From an uncultured Modestobacter sp. (GTDB lineage Bacteria > Actinomycetota > Actinomycetes > Mycobacteriales > Geodermatophilaceae), in NCBI RefSeq assembly GCF_947486615.1, contig NZ_CANKUD010000009.1, positions 1 through 64,000 on the forward strand: 64,000 nt of DNA. The letters run 5' to 3'. The notes under the pieces were generated by a model, which was not told the DNA's origin, did no database searches, and saw nothing but the letters and a program-made list of their open reading frames with translations. This document shows positions 7,684 through 15,512 of this stretch, piece by piece (position 1 is the stretch's first letter; each line of letters starts with the position of its first letter). The translations under genes were made by a program, and so were the position numbers.

Positions 7684-9830
7684 GGCGCATCCCCTGTCTC
7701 GCCCGGCAGCATGACGATGCGGCGCGACCGCTCATGTTCGGCGATGGTGGCCCTGGCCTCTGCGGCGTGTTGCTCAAGTCGAATCGCCAGCGGTTCCGGC
7801 AGCAAAGGACTTTGCGCTTCGAGCATGTGCCTCCGCTCTTCCTCGCGTAGGCGGCTGATCTGAATGTCTGTTCGCGCGTGGTTGGCGCATGACTTCTTGC
7901 AGTCAGCGCGGTCAGGGGTGTCTGTGCCATGGCACATCGCAGTCGAACGGTTGAAGACACAAAGGCTGTATGCGTGTGGGTTGTCGTACACCTGGAACGC
8001 CGGGTCTGTGAGGATCCGGCGTTCATCCTTGTCGCTCTGGAACGTCGCCAGTAGTGGACGCACCGCCTGAGCCTTCGCGACCAATCGATCCGCAGCGGGT
8101 CCTGAGACGCCCAGACCCGTGGTGAGCGCATCGCTAACCGTTTCAAGCAACTGGAGGAACGCTTCGGCGCGCTCCCGACCCATCATCTTCTGGAGCCCGA
8201 CGCCAGAGGCCGAGGCGTAGCCGTTCCGACCGAGAGCCGTGGCAGCGTGCTCGTACTGGAACGCCAAGGCAATGTCACCGCCCGGCTGATTCTCGATGTG
8301 CCACGCGATCGTGCGCCGGAATGCGCTTACGTCGACACCTCCTGACGCGTTTTCCTGGATCCGGTAAGCGTCGGGCAGCCCGAGATCAGCGACCATCCCG
8401 TTCGCGTACTCGATGAACTCAGCGATGCGGTCGCCTGCGACTTGAGTTCCCATGGCTTCGCGTCGCTCACTAGCGAACACGAAACGAGTCTCCTCGTCCA
8501 GCGCTTCCAAGACCGCGATGGCATCGGCGGCAGGCTTCACCGTTCCCCAGCGCTTCTCATTGCCTTCAGGCACACGTTCGCCATCAGCGAGGACGCCCTT
8601 GTGGACTCGACCTCGAAGGTAGTAGCGGATCGGGCCCTCTGGTTGGTCCGCCGGAGGGGGTACGACCTCGACACAACCCCGCTCCAGCAAGAGCATTTCG
8701 TGCGGACGCATGCCTGACAGGTAGCCAACCACCACCAGTGCCGCCGCCTGGAGCAGTTTAACCATGATCGGGGGCCCACCGCCGGATACCTTCGCCACAT
8801 CATGGAAGTCGATACCGGTAGTCCATTGACGGTCGTGGATTCGCCCCGTGATCGGCACGCTGACCGTCGTATCGGCGTTCACGTTGACCGCGAACTGGCC
8901 CTTCCAGTCGGTTGCCGCGCCGCTTATTGCCGCCCTGCTGATCCCGTAGCGCGCAGCCAGGTAGAGGGAGGCAATGCGGGGGCCGCTTGGTCCTTGCCTC
9001 GCGGGCAAGTAGCCGTGTTCTGCGAGGTACTGGCGGAGTACGGGACGAGCGCTCGACGGATCGGCGGGAATGTCCCGGATCATCTGCTCGACGTGCGCCT
9101 TGGCGGCAAGGATGTCCGCCGCGAAGTCACGGATGAAGGCGAGGGCCCAGATGAGCAGGGGGTCCATAGTGTCCGGGTCGATCACGGAAGTCAGGTTTGG
9201 CCCGGCAGTTCCCTTGCGGAACCGGAAGCCGGAGTCCATCCATTCCGGACGCGGCAGTCGGTCAGCGGCGGGGAGTTCGTCTCCGAAGGCGTGCAGGCGC
9301 GAGACGCATCCAAGGAGTGCGTCCTTTGCCCGGTCTTTCACCTTGAGAGCGCCGACATGGAGCCTGAAGCGCTCCAACAGGCCGGGCGTCACGTCGCTGA
9401 GGACATACACGTCCTCACTCGCCAGCCATCTGAAGAAGCGCTTCCATCGCTCGAACTCCCGGCCAGTGGACGTGGCCGAGAGCCATTCCACAGCGTTGCT
9501 TCCTCTGCTGTTGAAGAGAACAGCCGGAGTAGGTCGATTGATGAGGAGGTAGGCAGCCCGGCGCGCGGTTGCGTCGTACTCCGCAGGGACACCCTCCGAT
9601 CGACGGGGCGAGAAGTGTAGTGACTGCCCCCCGCGCGTATTCGCGAGCACGCCAAGGGCCGCCAGCGGCCATTCGTCGGCGCTCACCGGCGCGATCGTGG
9701 CTTTCGGGTCTCGAACACGAGCACTACTGACACTGGGCTCATCCGCCTGAAGTTCAAGGCCAGACGAGCGTGGGCTGTCAGTTGCCGCGCCGGGCCAAGA
9801 GCGCCAGGTCGCGCGCTCGCTAAGCGACAA
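7680..9830 (-). CDS. large tyrosine recombinase (third of the trio)
   Basis: 716 aa. Conserved recombinase features are GYLSGMRPHEMLLLE (box I Arg R375), VSAFRRTIAWH (R505 in box II; the usual His before it is Ser), YEHAATALGRNGYAS (H528, proposed nucleophile Y538). The C-terminal region has a Cys/His cluster (CVFNRSTAMCHGT then CKKSCANHA) that may bind zinc. It is much longer than typical XerC/D-type enzymes (about 300 aa) and nearer Tn554 TnpB (about 630 aa). It overlaps the middle gene by 11 bases and the helper gene by 4, so expression is coupled. Confidence 0.85.
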   Translation of the reverse strand: MSLSERATWRSWPGAATDSPRSSGLELQADEPSVSSARVRDPKATIAPVSADEWPLAALGVLANTRGGQSLHFSPRRSEGVPAEYDATARRAAYLLINRPTPAVLFNSRGSNAVEWLSATSTGREFERWKRFFRWLASEDVYVLSDVTPGLLERFRLHVGALKVKDRAKDALLGCVSRLHAFGDELPAADRLPRPEWMDSGFRFRKGTAGPNLTSVIDPDTMDPLLIWALAFIRDFAADILAAKAHVEQMIRDIPADPSSARPVLRQYLAEHGYLPARQGPSGPRIASLYLAARYGISRAAISGAATDWKGQFAVNVNADTTVSVPITGRIHDRQWTTGIDFHDVAKVSGGGPPIMVKLLQAAALVVVGYLSGMRPHEMLLLERGCVEVVPPPADQPEGPIRYYLRGRVHKGVLADGERVPEGNEKRWGTVKPAADAIAVLEALDEETRFVFASERREAMGTQVAGDRIAEFIEYANGMVADLGLPDAYRIQENASGGVDVSAFRRTIAWHIENQPGGDIALAFQYEHAATALGRNGYASASGVGLQKMMGRERAEAFLQLLETVSDALTTGLGVSGPAADRLVAKAQAVRPLLATFQSDKDERRILTDPAFQVYDNPHAYSLCVFNRSTAMCHGTDTPDRADCKKSCANHARTDIQISRLREEERRHMLEAQSPLLPEPLAIRLEQHAAEARATIAEHERSRRIVMLPGETGDAP

Positions 9831-11571
9831 CGTCGTACTCCCCCGCGAAGAGCGCTCTTACGTACGTGCGGTCGACCTCGGTGGCCTCGGCCAGAGCCGC
9901 TTTGCGCCGCTGGGGGGTCATACGCACACGGTCGTCCAGGAACGCGCTGAGTCGCACGTAGTCATCCGACCACCGAACCCACGCGGAGTCGCTTAGCGCC
10001 CCCCTCAGGTCCTCCAGGACTTGGTGGATGAGGCACAGCCGAGGGAGGTGCCTGGGCGTGGCCACAGCATTGGTACATGTGAGGCACATCAGGAAGTTGG
10101 CCCGGCACTCTTCCCCAGTGACTGGGTGGCAGTGGATGTCACGACAGGCGACAGTCGCAGTGTCCTTGCTTCCCGAGTTGATGGCGTCCTCCACATCCTT
10201 CTCATCGGAAAGGAGAAGCACCAGTCTTGCTTCCGCTCGGGTCTGCGCTTGAGCCAGACCTGCACGCACCACCTCCCACGCCTCTTCGCGCGCTTGATCA
10301 TCCAAGGCGAGGTACTTCTCGACATGTGTTCGAGGCGTGTTGTGTGTCGGGGCGCGCTCCACTCGGGTCTGGAATGTTCGGTGAAGTTTCTGGTAGTCGA
10401 CGTTCACCCCGGCAGGCAGCCACGGCGAGTGGTACCGGATTCCGTTGGTGCCCCCGAGCGGAACGCCGCTGAAGACATCAGTGGAGAGGGTCCGAGGACC
10501 GCCCTGTCGCCCGCTCCGCGTAGCAGAGATCAGGAGCAGGTCGGTGTGTTGGCCCCGCACGGCCAGGTACGCCCGAGCGGGATCGGTCGCCTCTGCGATC
10601 AGTCGGTATGCGTACCCGGAACTGCCCCTACCGCTGTCAACATAGGTGCTCGTAAAATGGCGTCGCCGACCGCGCCGCTTCTTGTCGATGGGGACCGCAT
10701 AGACGTTGACATCGGTTTCACCAGCGCCTGGGCGGTCGCTGGCGATGAGTTGCCGTTCGAGGGTGGACTTGTTGAACCCTTCGAGGCAGGTGAGGAGCAC
10801 GGCCGCTGCCGTGACCTCCTCTGGACTCAAGAAGAGGGCATGCTTCTTGTCGGGATGCCGGGAAGGGCTGAAGTCGCGTGGGCTGCCCAAAGCATCGGCG
10901 ACCTCGCCATCTGCTGGATCGGGTCCGGTCAGCATCCTTGACAAGACGCGGGCCTTGAGTTGCTCTTCCTGACTCAAGTCGTCTTCGCCGTCGCGCAGGG
11001 CTAACTCGTAGTTCTGGGTGATCCGTTGATGCGCCGCCTCTAACGCGTCGCGGGCAGTCCGCTGGAGCGCTCGGAACTCCGGTTCGCTGTAGGTGGCCTG
11101 ACTGCTTGCTGCCTTGACCGACCCAACCCGCCTCGACATGGCCCACTTGGTACGCTTGGAAACTTCTGGCACATCGAGCAGCAGTGCGCGCGTGTAGACC
11201 GTTCCCGCGATGTAACCGCTGCGCGGATAGGTTTCTTCAAGATGCTCTTTCCACGCGCCCCAGTCACTGTCCTGCATGTCGGCGAAAGACGTGATGCCGC
11301 GCGCCTCGCACCACTGTGTCAGTGCCTTCGCCCAGCGCATCGGATCGTTGACCGTCGAACGGGATGTCCAAGTGCCCAACGTGCCCGTCTTAACGGCGAA
11401 GGCTCGTGCGAGTTGCTGACGGAGGCGCTCGCTTCCCGCCCAGCCGGTGAGATCGATGATGCGCGGCTTAGCCCCAGGCTCCTCGGGCGTCCAAGTGACC
11501 TTGAGCCCGTTCTCGGACATCGCCTCGGGAAAATCAAACCCGACCGGCAGTTTCGCCCGCTTACGCGGCAT
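9820..11571 (-). CDS. recombinase-like protein, probably catalytically degenerate (second of the trio)
   Basis: 583 aa. The N-terminal part resembles a SAM-like core-binding domain (WTSRSTVNDPMRWAKALTQW, FADMQDSDWGAWKEHLEE). The expected box I reads TCLEGFNKSTLERQLI (about 261-276), with Asn/Lys where the catalytic Arg should be. I find no convincing H-x-x-R / H / Tyr set. The C-terminal part has a Cys cluster (CRDIHCHPVTGEEC then CLTCTNAV, about 475-510) reminiscent of the Cys-rich tail of the 716-aa protein. The ATG overlaps the previous stop as TAATG. It is probably a structural subunit of a hetero-oligomeric recombinase. Confidence 0.75.
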   Translation of the reverse strand: MPRKRAKLPVGFDFPEAMSENGLKVTWTPEEPGAKPRIIDLTGWAGSERLRQQLARAFAVKTGTLGTWTSRSTVNDPMRWAKALTQWCEARGITSFADMQDSDWGAWKEHLEETYPRSGYIAGTVYTRALLLDVPEVSKRTKWAMSRRVGSVKAASSQATYSEPEFRALQRTARDALEAAHQRITQNYELALRDGEDDLSQEEQLKARVLSRMLTGPDPADGEVADALGSPRDFSPSRHPDKKHALFLSPEEVTAAAVLLTCLEGFNKSTLERQLIASDRPGAGETDVNVYAVPIDKKRRGRRRHFTSTYVDSGRGSSGYAYRLIAEATDPARAYLAVRGQHTDLLLISATRSGRQGGPRTLSTDVFSGVPLGGTNGIRYHSPWLPAGVNVDYQKLHRTFQTRVERAPTHNTPRTHVEKYLALDDQAREEAWEVVRAGLAQAQTRAEARLVLLLSDEKDVEDAINSGSKDTATVACRDIHCHPVTGEECRANFLMCLTCTNAVATPRHLPRLCLIHQVLEDLRGALSDSAWVRWSDDYVRLSAFLDDRVRMTPQRRKAALAEATEVDRTYVRALFAGEYDVVA

Positions 11572-13166
11572 TAGGCCATCTCTCCTGTCGACAGGGCGCG
11601 AACATCGAGGATCCGCGAGCCGCCCGGACCGCCGGAAGCGATAGACTCGATGATCTCGTTCAGTGACCTATCGACGCTCGCCTCGTCGAACAGCATGGAT
11701 CGGCGAAGACCCTTCACCGGTTCGAGGTACGTGTCTTTGGTGGTCGTGACGCTTGCGTGTCCCAGCAGGTCCCGAACTGTGTCGTACGCCTGCTCGTATC
11801 GCCTCGCGTCGTAGCCGTCGGTGCTTCGGTAGCCCTCCTGCTCGTCGACGCGCCGGTGGAGAGCAGCCAGCAGATACAACGCGAAAGAGAACCGGAGACT
11901 GTGGGGCGAGAGTCGGATCGACATCGAGCGCGGCAGCCCCAGCCGGACAAACTCCCGCTCGACCCGGTCGTTGGCCCCGTCGAAGGCATCGTTCCAACTG
12001 TTCATACGAAGTGGCAGTCCGGCGTCGCTCAGCCACAGCGCCAGCGGCTCAGCGGCTGAGGGGGTGCCGTCGGCGTTCGTGGTCAGCATCAGGAGACGAA
12101 GTCGCTCGTCCTCGTCCAGGTCTCCGACGGACCGGATCTCTCCTCCGTTGAGAACCAAGTCCAAGCCATCTCGCTGATCCTCGACCGCTATGACGTGGAT
12201 CGGGTTCGCCATCCGTTCATAGCGGCCTTCCCGCTGGGCTCGCCGGACGGCCGCTGCCCTCTGGAAGCGGAGGTACTCGTGAACGTTCTGAAGACCAGCG
12301 GCCAAGGGCGTCCACATGCGAGCCCGGTCGTACTTCGCGACCGCACCGCCGAGCGGAATCTCTCGGGGCTCGGTGGGGACTTCGATTGTCAACAGAGAAG
12401 CGAGTTCGGTCCGTCGCAGCGCTGACGTGATCATCAAGTCTGTGTATGCCCTGTTGCGGCTCTGCTCACGGCCACCACGCCACAGGGCGTCGTGGCCACC
12501 CGGAACAACTCCGCGCCCCTGCCGCTCGGCCTGGTAGCCGAGGAGCCCTACGTCTCTCCACGTAGCGTAGGTGGCCGGGGTGACCCACCTCGAACGATTG
12601 GCCCGAACGTTGCTGGCCCCAGGCTCACGCCGACCCCGGAGCGTCCCGACCTTCTCTGGGATCGGCGAGGCGACCACGTACTGTCGCGACTTGGCCTCCG
12701 CCCATGCGTACAGGGCGGTCAGCGCTGCGTGCGTCTTTCTGAAGGTTGTTGGGTCGACCACGGGCGCACTCTCGCCCGGCTCGACCTGATGCAGGGACGG
12801 GTCCGTGCGCCACCGTTTGAACTGCGAATAGTGGATCTCCGACGCTTCGTCCCAACGCACGTCCTGTTGCCACAGGAAGTCGACCCAGGTTCGGATCTCG
12901 CGGGCATAGGTGAGTCGGCCACTCAGTGCCTGGTTCGTGAAGGTGTCCGACCGGGCGAAGAACTCGACCAGTCGCTCGTCGATCAAGAAGTCGGGCGCGA
13001 CGAGGATCGGAGTGCCGTCCGGTATGTACAGGAGCCGTTCCTGCTCGCTCAGGTCGAGGTAGTCGCCCAGTGCGGGGTGGAGGTGTGCGGGGACCCCGGA
13101 GGCCCGTGTCGCGGTGACCAGCAGCCAGTCCTCGCCCGGCCGGTTCTCATCCCTCACGCTGATCAA
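11571..13166 (-). CDS. tyrosine recombinase/integrase (first of the trio)
   Basis: 531 aa with the full catalytic set: ITSALRRTELASLL (R251), LSPHSLRFSFALYLL (H422, R425), LLGHASVTTTKDTYLEP (H470, Y480). An N-terminal SAM-like core-binding region (about 75-160) precedes the catalytic domain. It starts at TTG 13166 or GTG 13157; neither has a good Shine-Dalgarno. It is the promoter-proximal gene, only about 60 bases from the right end of the element, so transcription probably starts within or next to the recombination site and may change when the element excises. Confidence 0.88.
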   Translation of the reverse strand: MISVRDENRPGEDWLLVTATRASGVPAHLHPALGDYLDLSEQERLLYIPDGTPILVAPDFLIDERLVEFFARSDTFTNQALSGRLTYAREIRTWVDFLWQQDVRWDEASEIHYSQFKRWRTDPSLHQVEPGESAPVVDPTTFRKTHAALTALYAWAEAKSRQYVVASPIPEKVGTLRGRREPGASNVRANRSRWVTPATYATWRDVGLLGYQAERQGRGVVPGGHDALWRGGREQSRNRAYTDLMITSALRRTELASLLTIEVPTEPREIPLGGAVAKYDRARMWTPLAAGLQNVHEYLRFQRAAAVRRAQREGRYERMANPIHVIAVEDQRDGLDLVLNGGEIRSVGDLDEDERLRLLMLTTNADGTPSAAEPLALWLSDAGLPLRMNSWNDAFDGANDRVEREFVRLGLPRSMSIRLSPHSLRFSFALYLLAALHRRVDEQEGYRSTDGYDARRYEQAYDTVRDLLGHASVTTTKDTYLEPVKGLRRSMLFDEASVDRSLNEIIESIASGGPGGSRILDVRALSTGEMA

Positions 13167-13191
13167 TGTACTGGGTGGAATGATCAGATCA
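13160..13191. promoter_or_regulatory. TGATCA-type palindromes upstream of the recombinase operon
   Basis: TGATCAGATCA (13181-13191) is a perfect palindrome, and TGATCA recurs at 13160-13165, covering the TTG start. They lie between the element end and the first recombinase gene and are plausible operators. No regulator can be assigned. Confidence 0.35.
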
Positions 13192-13196
13192 CGTTA

Positions 13197-13226
13197 GAAC
13201 ACCGCTGATGCCGACAGAACATTCGT
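13197..13226. repeat. right element end: TCGT core and GTTC-type repeats
   Basis: Reading inward on the minus strand: TCGT core (13223-13226), then GTTCTGTCGG (13220-13211), which matches the left end at 9 of 10 positions. TGTTC occurs at 13221-13217 and again at 13201-13197, 20 bases apart. Confidence 0.65.
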
Positions 13227-13383
13227 AGCTGCCGTAGAACGCCGGGTGCCGGTCGCGCGGACGTGCCGGGGCGTCACCGGGGCGCCGGTAGTGCACGTAC
13301 ATGCCGTTCGGGAACTCCTCCCGCACGGTGCGCAGCGCGGTCGCCGCCAGCTCCGGCGCGGCCGCCCGCAGCCCCGGGGTCAC
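13223..13383 (-). pseudogene. 5' fragment of the DUF2891-family gene
   Basis: Begins with GTG at 13383, overlapping the TGA of the S9 peptidase gene (GTGA), and encodes the N-terminus of DUF2891: ELAATALRTVREEFPN, VHYRRPGDAPARPRDRHPAFYGSY. Beyond the TCGT core the frame runs into element DNA (ECSVGISGVLT) and stops at 13189. The rest of the gene is at 1109-1950. The GTGA overlap shows that the intact gene was translationally coupled to the peptidase gene. Confidence 0.9.
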
Positions 13384-15437
13384 AGCCGGGTGGCCGGCAC
13401 GGTGAGCCGGCCGTTCCCGGCGGCCGGTGCGGCCTCGCCGGCCGACGGCCCAGCCGGCAGCTCGGCCACCGCGGAGGTGTTCTGCGAGGTCGGCAGCCAG
13501 CGGCCCCACCAGCGCAGCACGTGCTCCAGCCGGGCCCGCCGGTGCTTCGGGGTGCCGGACCGGGACAGCTCGTGCCCCTCCCCCGGGAACAGCAGCAGCT
13601 CGGTCGGCACGCCACGGCGCTTGAGCTCGACGTAGAGCCGGGTGCCCTGCTCGAGCGGACAGCGCCAGTCCTCCTCGGAGTGGATCACCATGGTCGGGGT
13701 GGTGATCCGGTGCGCGGAGGCCATCGGCGACTGGGCGGCGACCCGCTCGGGGTCGGTGCCCACGTACTCGTCGGGGAAGAAGAAGCCGATGTCGGAGGAG
13801 CCGACGAAGCTGACCGGGTCGTTGAACGCCCGCTCGCTGATGCCGGCGACGAACCGGTCGGTGCGGCTGAGCAGCAGCGTGGTCATGTAGCCGCCGTAGG
13901 AGCCGCCCATGATCCCGACCCGGGATCCGTCCAGCGCCGGGTCCTCCAGCGCGTGGTCGAGGAAGGCGAGCACGTCGTCGGCGTCCAGCTCGCCCATGTG
14001 CTCCTTGATCACCCGGCCGTGCGCCTGGCCGTAGCCCGACGAGCCGCGCGGGTTGCACTTCACCACCGCGTAGCCGGCCTCGACGTAGGCCTGGGTCTCG
14101 TCGAACAGCGTCCAGCCGTACTGGGCGAACGGGCCGCCGTGCACGGTGAGCAGCACCGGGTGCGGCCCCGGGCCGGACGGCGTGGTGACCCAGCCGTGCA
14201 CCGGGTAGCCGTCGGGCGCGGTCGCGGTGACCTCCCGCATCCGGTGCAGCCGGCCGGTGGCCTGCAGCGGGGCGCCGAATCCGGTGATCAGCCGCCGGCG
14301 GCCGGGGGTGATCGCGATCAGCTCGCCGGCCGAGCGGTCGTGGGCCACGGTGGCGACGACCACGCCGCCACCCACGGCGATCCCGCGCACCGTGTACGGC
14401 CCGTCGACCAGCGGTTCGGCAGCCCCGCCGGACAGCGGCACGCGCAGCAGCTCGACGGCGCCGCGCCGCTGGACGCCGACGAAGGCCGCCCCACCGGCGA
14501 CCACCGTCGCCGGGGTCTCGTCGCCGCGATCGTGGTCCTCGGGGTCCAGCATCGGCACGACCGGCCCGCCGGCGGTGCTGACCTTCACCATCGTGGTGTT
14601 GCGGCCGACGAAGTCCCGGCCCAGCGGACCCAGGTCCGGGACGGCGGTGAGGTAGATCGTGCTGCCGGCCGGGTCGTCGGGGTCGTAGGCGGGGTGCGCG
14701 CAACTCGACCGCGAGTCGGTGACCTTGCGCAGACCGGTGCCGTCGGGCCGGACGACGTACACGTCGGTGACCCGGTCGAGGTCGGCGCCCTCGTGGCGGG
14801 CGGAGACGAAGGCCAGCTCGGTGCCGTCCGGGCTCCAGGCCACGTCGGCGTCGTCGGCGTCCCCGTCGGTCACCTGGAACGGCGGGACGAGCTCGACCGC
14901 GTCGTCCTCTGCCTCGGCCGGCAGGTCGACGACGAACACGTGCGGACGGCGGTCGTTGGTGAAGCCCACCCCGTCGGCGCGGTACTTCAGCGTGGTGATC
15001 AGCCGGGGCGCCTCGGCCGCGGGCGGGACGTCGTCCGCGGTGCCGTAGCGGCCCTCCTCGGGCACCCGCGCGGTGTAGGCGATCCGCCGGGAGTCCGGCG
15101 ACCAGACCGGCACACCGGCGCCCAGGTGGTGGTCGGTCAGCTTCCGCGCGGTGCCACCGCCGACCGGGAGGACGTGCAGCTGCGGGCTGCCCTTCGGCTC
15201 GGCCGCCAGGTAGGCCAGCCAGCGCCCGTCCGGGGAGAACACCGGCGCAGACTCCCGGTGGCCGTGGGTGAGCGGCCGGGCCGGCGCCGACCCGTCGGTC
15301 GGCACGGTCCACAGCTGGCTGCGGTACTCGTCCGCCTCCAGGTCCAGCCGGCTGACGGCGACGACGGCGGTCTGCCCGTCCGGGGACACCGTCGGCACAC
15401 CCGGGACACGCAGCAGGGAGAGGTCGGTGGGCCGCAT
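13380..15437 (-). CDS. S9-family prolyl-oligopeptidase-type serine peptidase
   Basis: 685 aa. The first ~400 residues form a beta-propeller with WD/TolB-like repeats (VSPDGQTAVVAVSRL, FSPDGRWLAYLA, WSPDSRRIAYTA, WSPDGTELAFVS). The C-terminal 260 residues are an alpha/beta hydrolase with GIMGGSYGGYMTTLLLS (nucleophile Ser) and a late FPGEGHELSR (His). No signal peptide, so probably cytoplasmic, cleaving oligopeptides or acyl-peptides (S9C-like). ATG at 15437 is chosen because TAGCGT (15445-15450) lies 7 bases upstream, a leaderless arrangement; GTG at 15446 would fall inside it. The next gene, now disrupted, overlapped its stop. Confidence 0.88.
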   Translation of the reverse strand: MRPTDLSLLRVPGVPTVSPDGQTAVVAVSRLDLEADEYRSQLWTVPTDGSAPARPLTHGHRESAPVFSPDGRWLAYLAAEPKGSPQLHVLPVGGGTARKLTDHHLGAGVPVWSPDSRRIAYTARVPEEGRYGTADDVPPAAEAPRLITTLKYRADGVGFTNDRRPHVFVVDLPAEAEDDAVELVPPFQVTDGDADDADVAWSPDGTELAFVSARHEGADLDRVTDVYVVRPDGTGLRKVTDSRSSCAHPAYDPDDPAGSTIYLTAVPDLGPLGRDFVGRNTTMVKVSTAGGPVVPMLDPEDHDRGDETPATVVAGGAAFVGVQRRGAVELLRVPLSGGAAEPLVDGPYTVRGIAVGGGVVVATVAHDRSAGELIAITPGRRRLITGFGAPLQATGRLHRMREVTATAPDGYPVHGWVTTPSGPGPHPVLLTVHGGPFAQYGWTLFDETQAYVEAGYAVVKCNPRGSSGYGQAHGRVIKEHMGELDADDVLAFLDHALEDPALDGSRVGIMGGSYGGYMTTLLLSRTDRFVAGISERAFNDPVSFVGSSDIGFFFPDEYVGTDPERVAAQSPMASAHRITTPTMVIHSEEDWRCPLEQGTRLYVELKRRGVPTELLLFPGEGHELSRSGTPKHRRARLEHVLRWWGRWLPTSQNTSAVAELPAGPSAGEAAPAAGNGRLTVPATRL

Positions 15438-15512
15438 GACCGGCACGCTAGTCCAGCGGGATCACCGCGAGATGATGAGCACCGCTAACGGGTGAGGTCC
15501 TAGGGTGCGCAC

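Larger units (their letters stand above)
1947..13226. mobile_element. integrated element with a multi-recombinase operon and defence-like cargo
   Basis: About 11.28 kb between two copies of TCGT that interrupt one gene. The ends carry imperfect inverted repeats: GTTCTATCGG reading inward at 1949-1958 and GTTCTGTCGG reading inward from 13220 to 13211. The element encodes three tyrosine-recombinase-like proteins and a coiled-coil helper at its right side, with cargo on the left. Cargo codon use is visibly less GC3-biased than the host. The layout recalls Tn554 (tnpA-tnpB-tnpC) and recombinase-in-trio elements but matches neither exactly in gene number or size. No long target duplication is seen, which fits tyrosine-recombinase integration at a short core. 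Confidence 0.9.

Noticed and set aside
9820-11571. Middle recombinase as a frameshifted pseudogene
   Set aside because: The frame is fully open, starts and stops overlap its neighbours neatly, and it keeps domain-like structure; loss of catalytic residues looks like subunit specialisation.
13263-15488. Long plus-strand open frame of about 740 codons opposite the S9 peptidase
   Set aside because: It is a GC-bias shadow: the translation is Arg/Gly/Val-rich without domains, whereas the minus strand encodes a complete peptidase.
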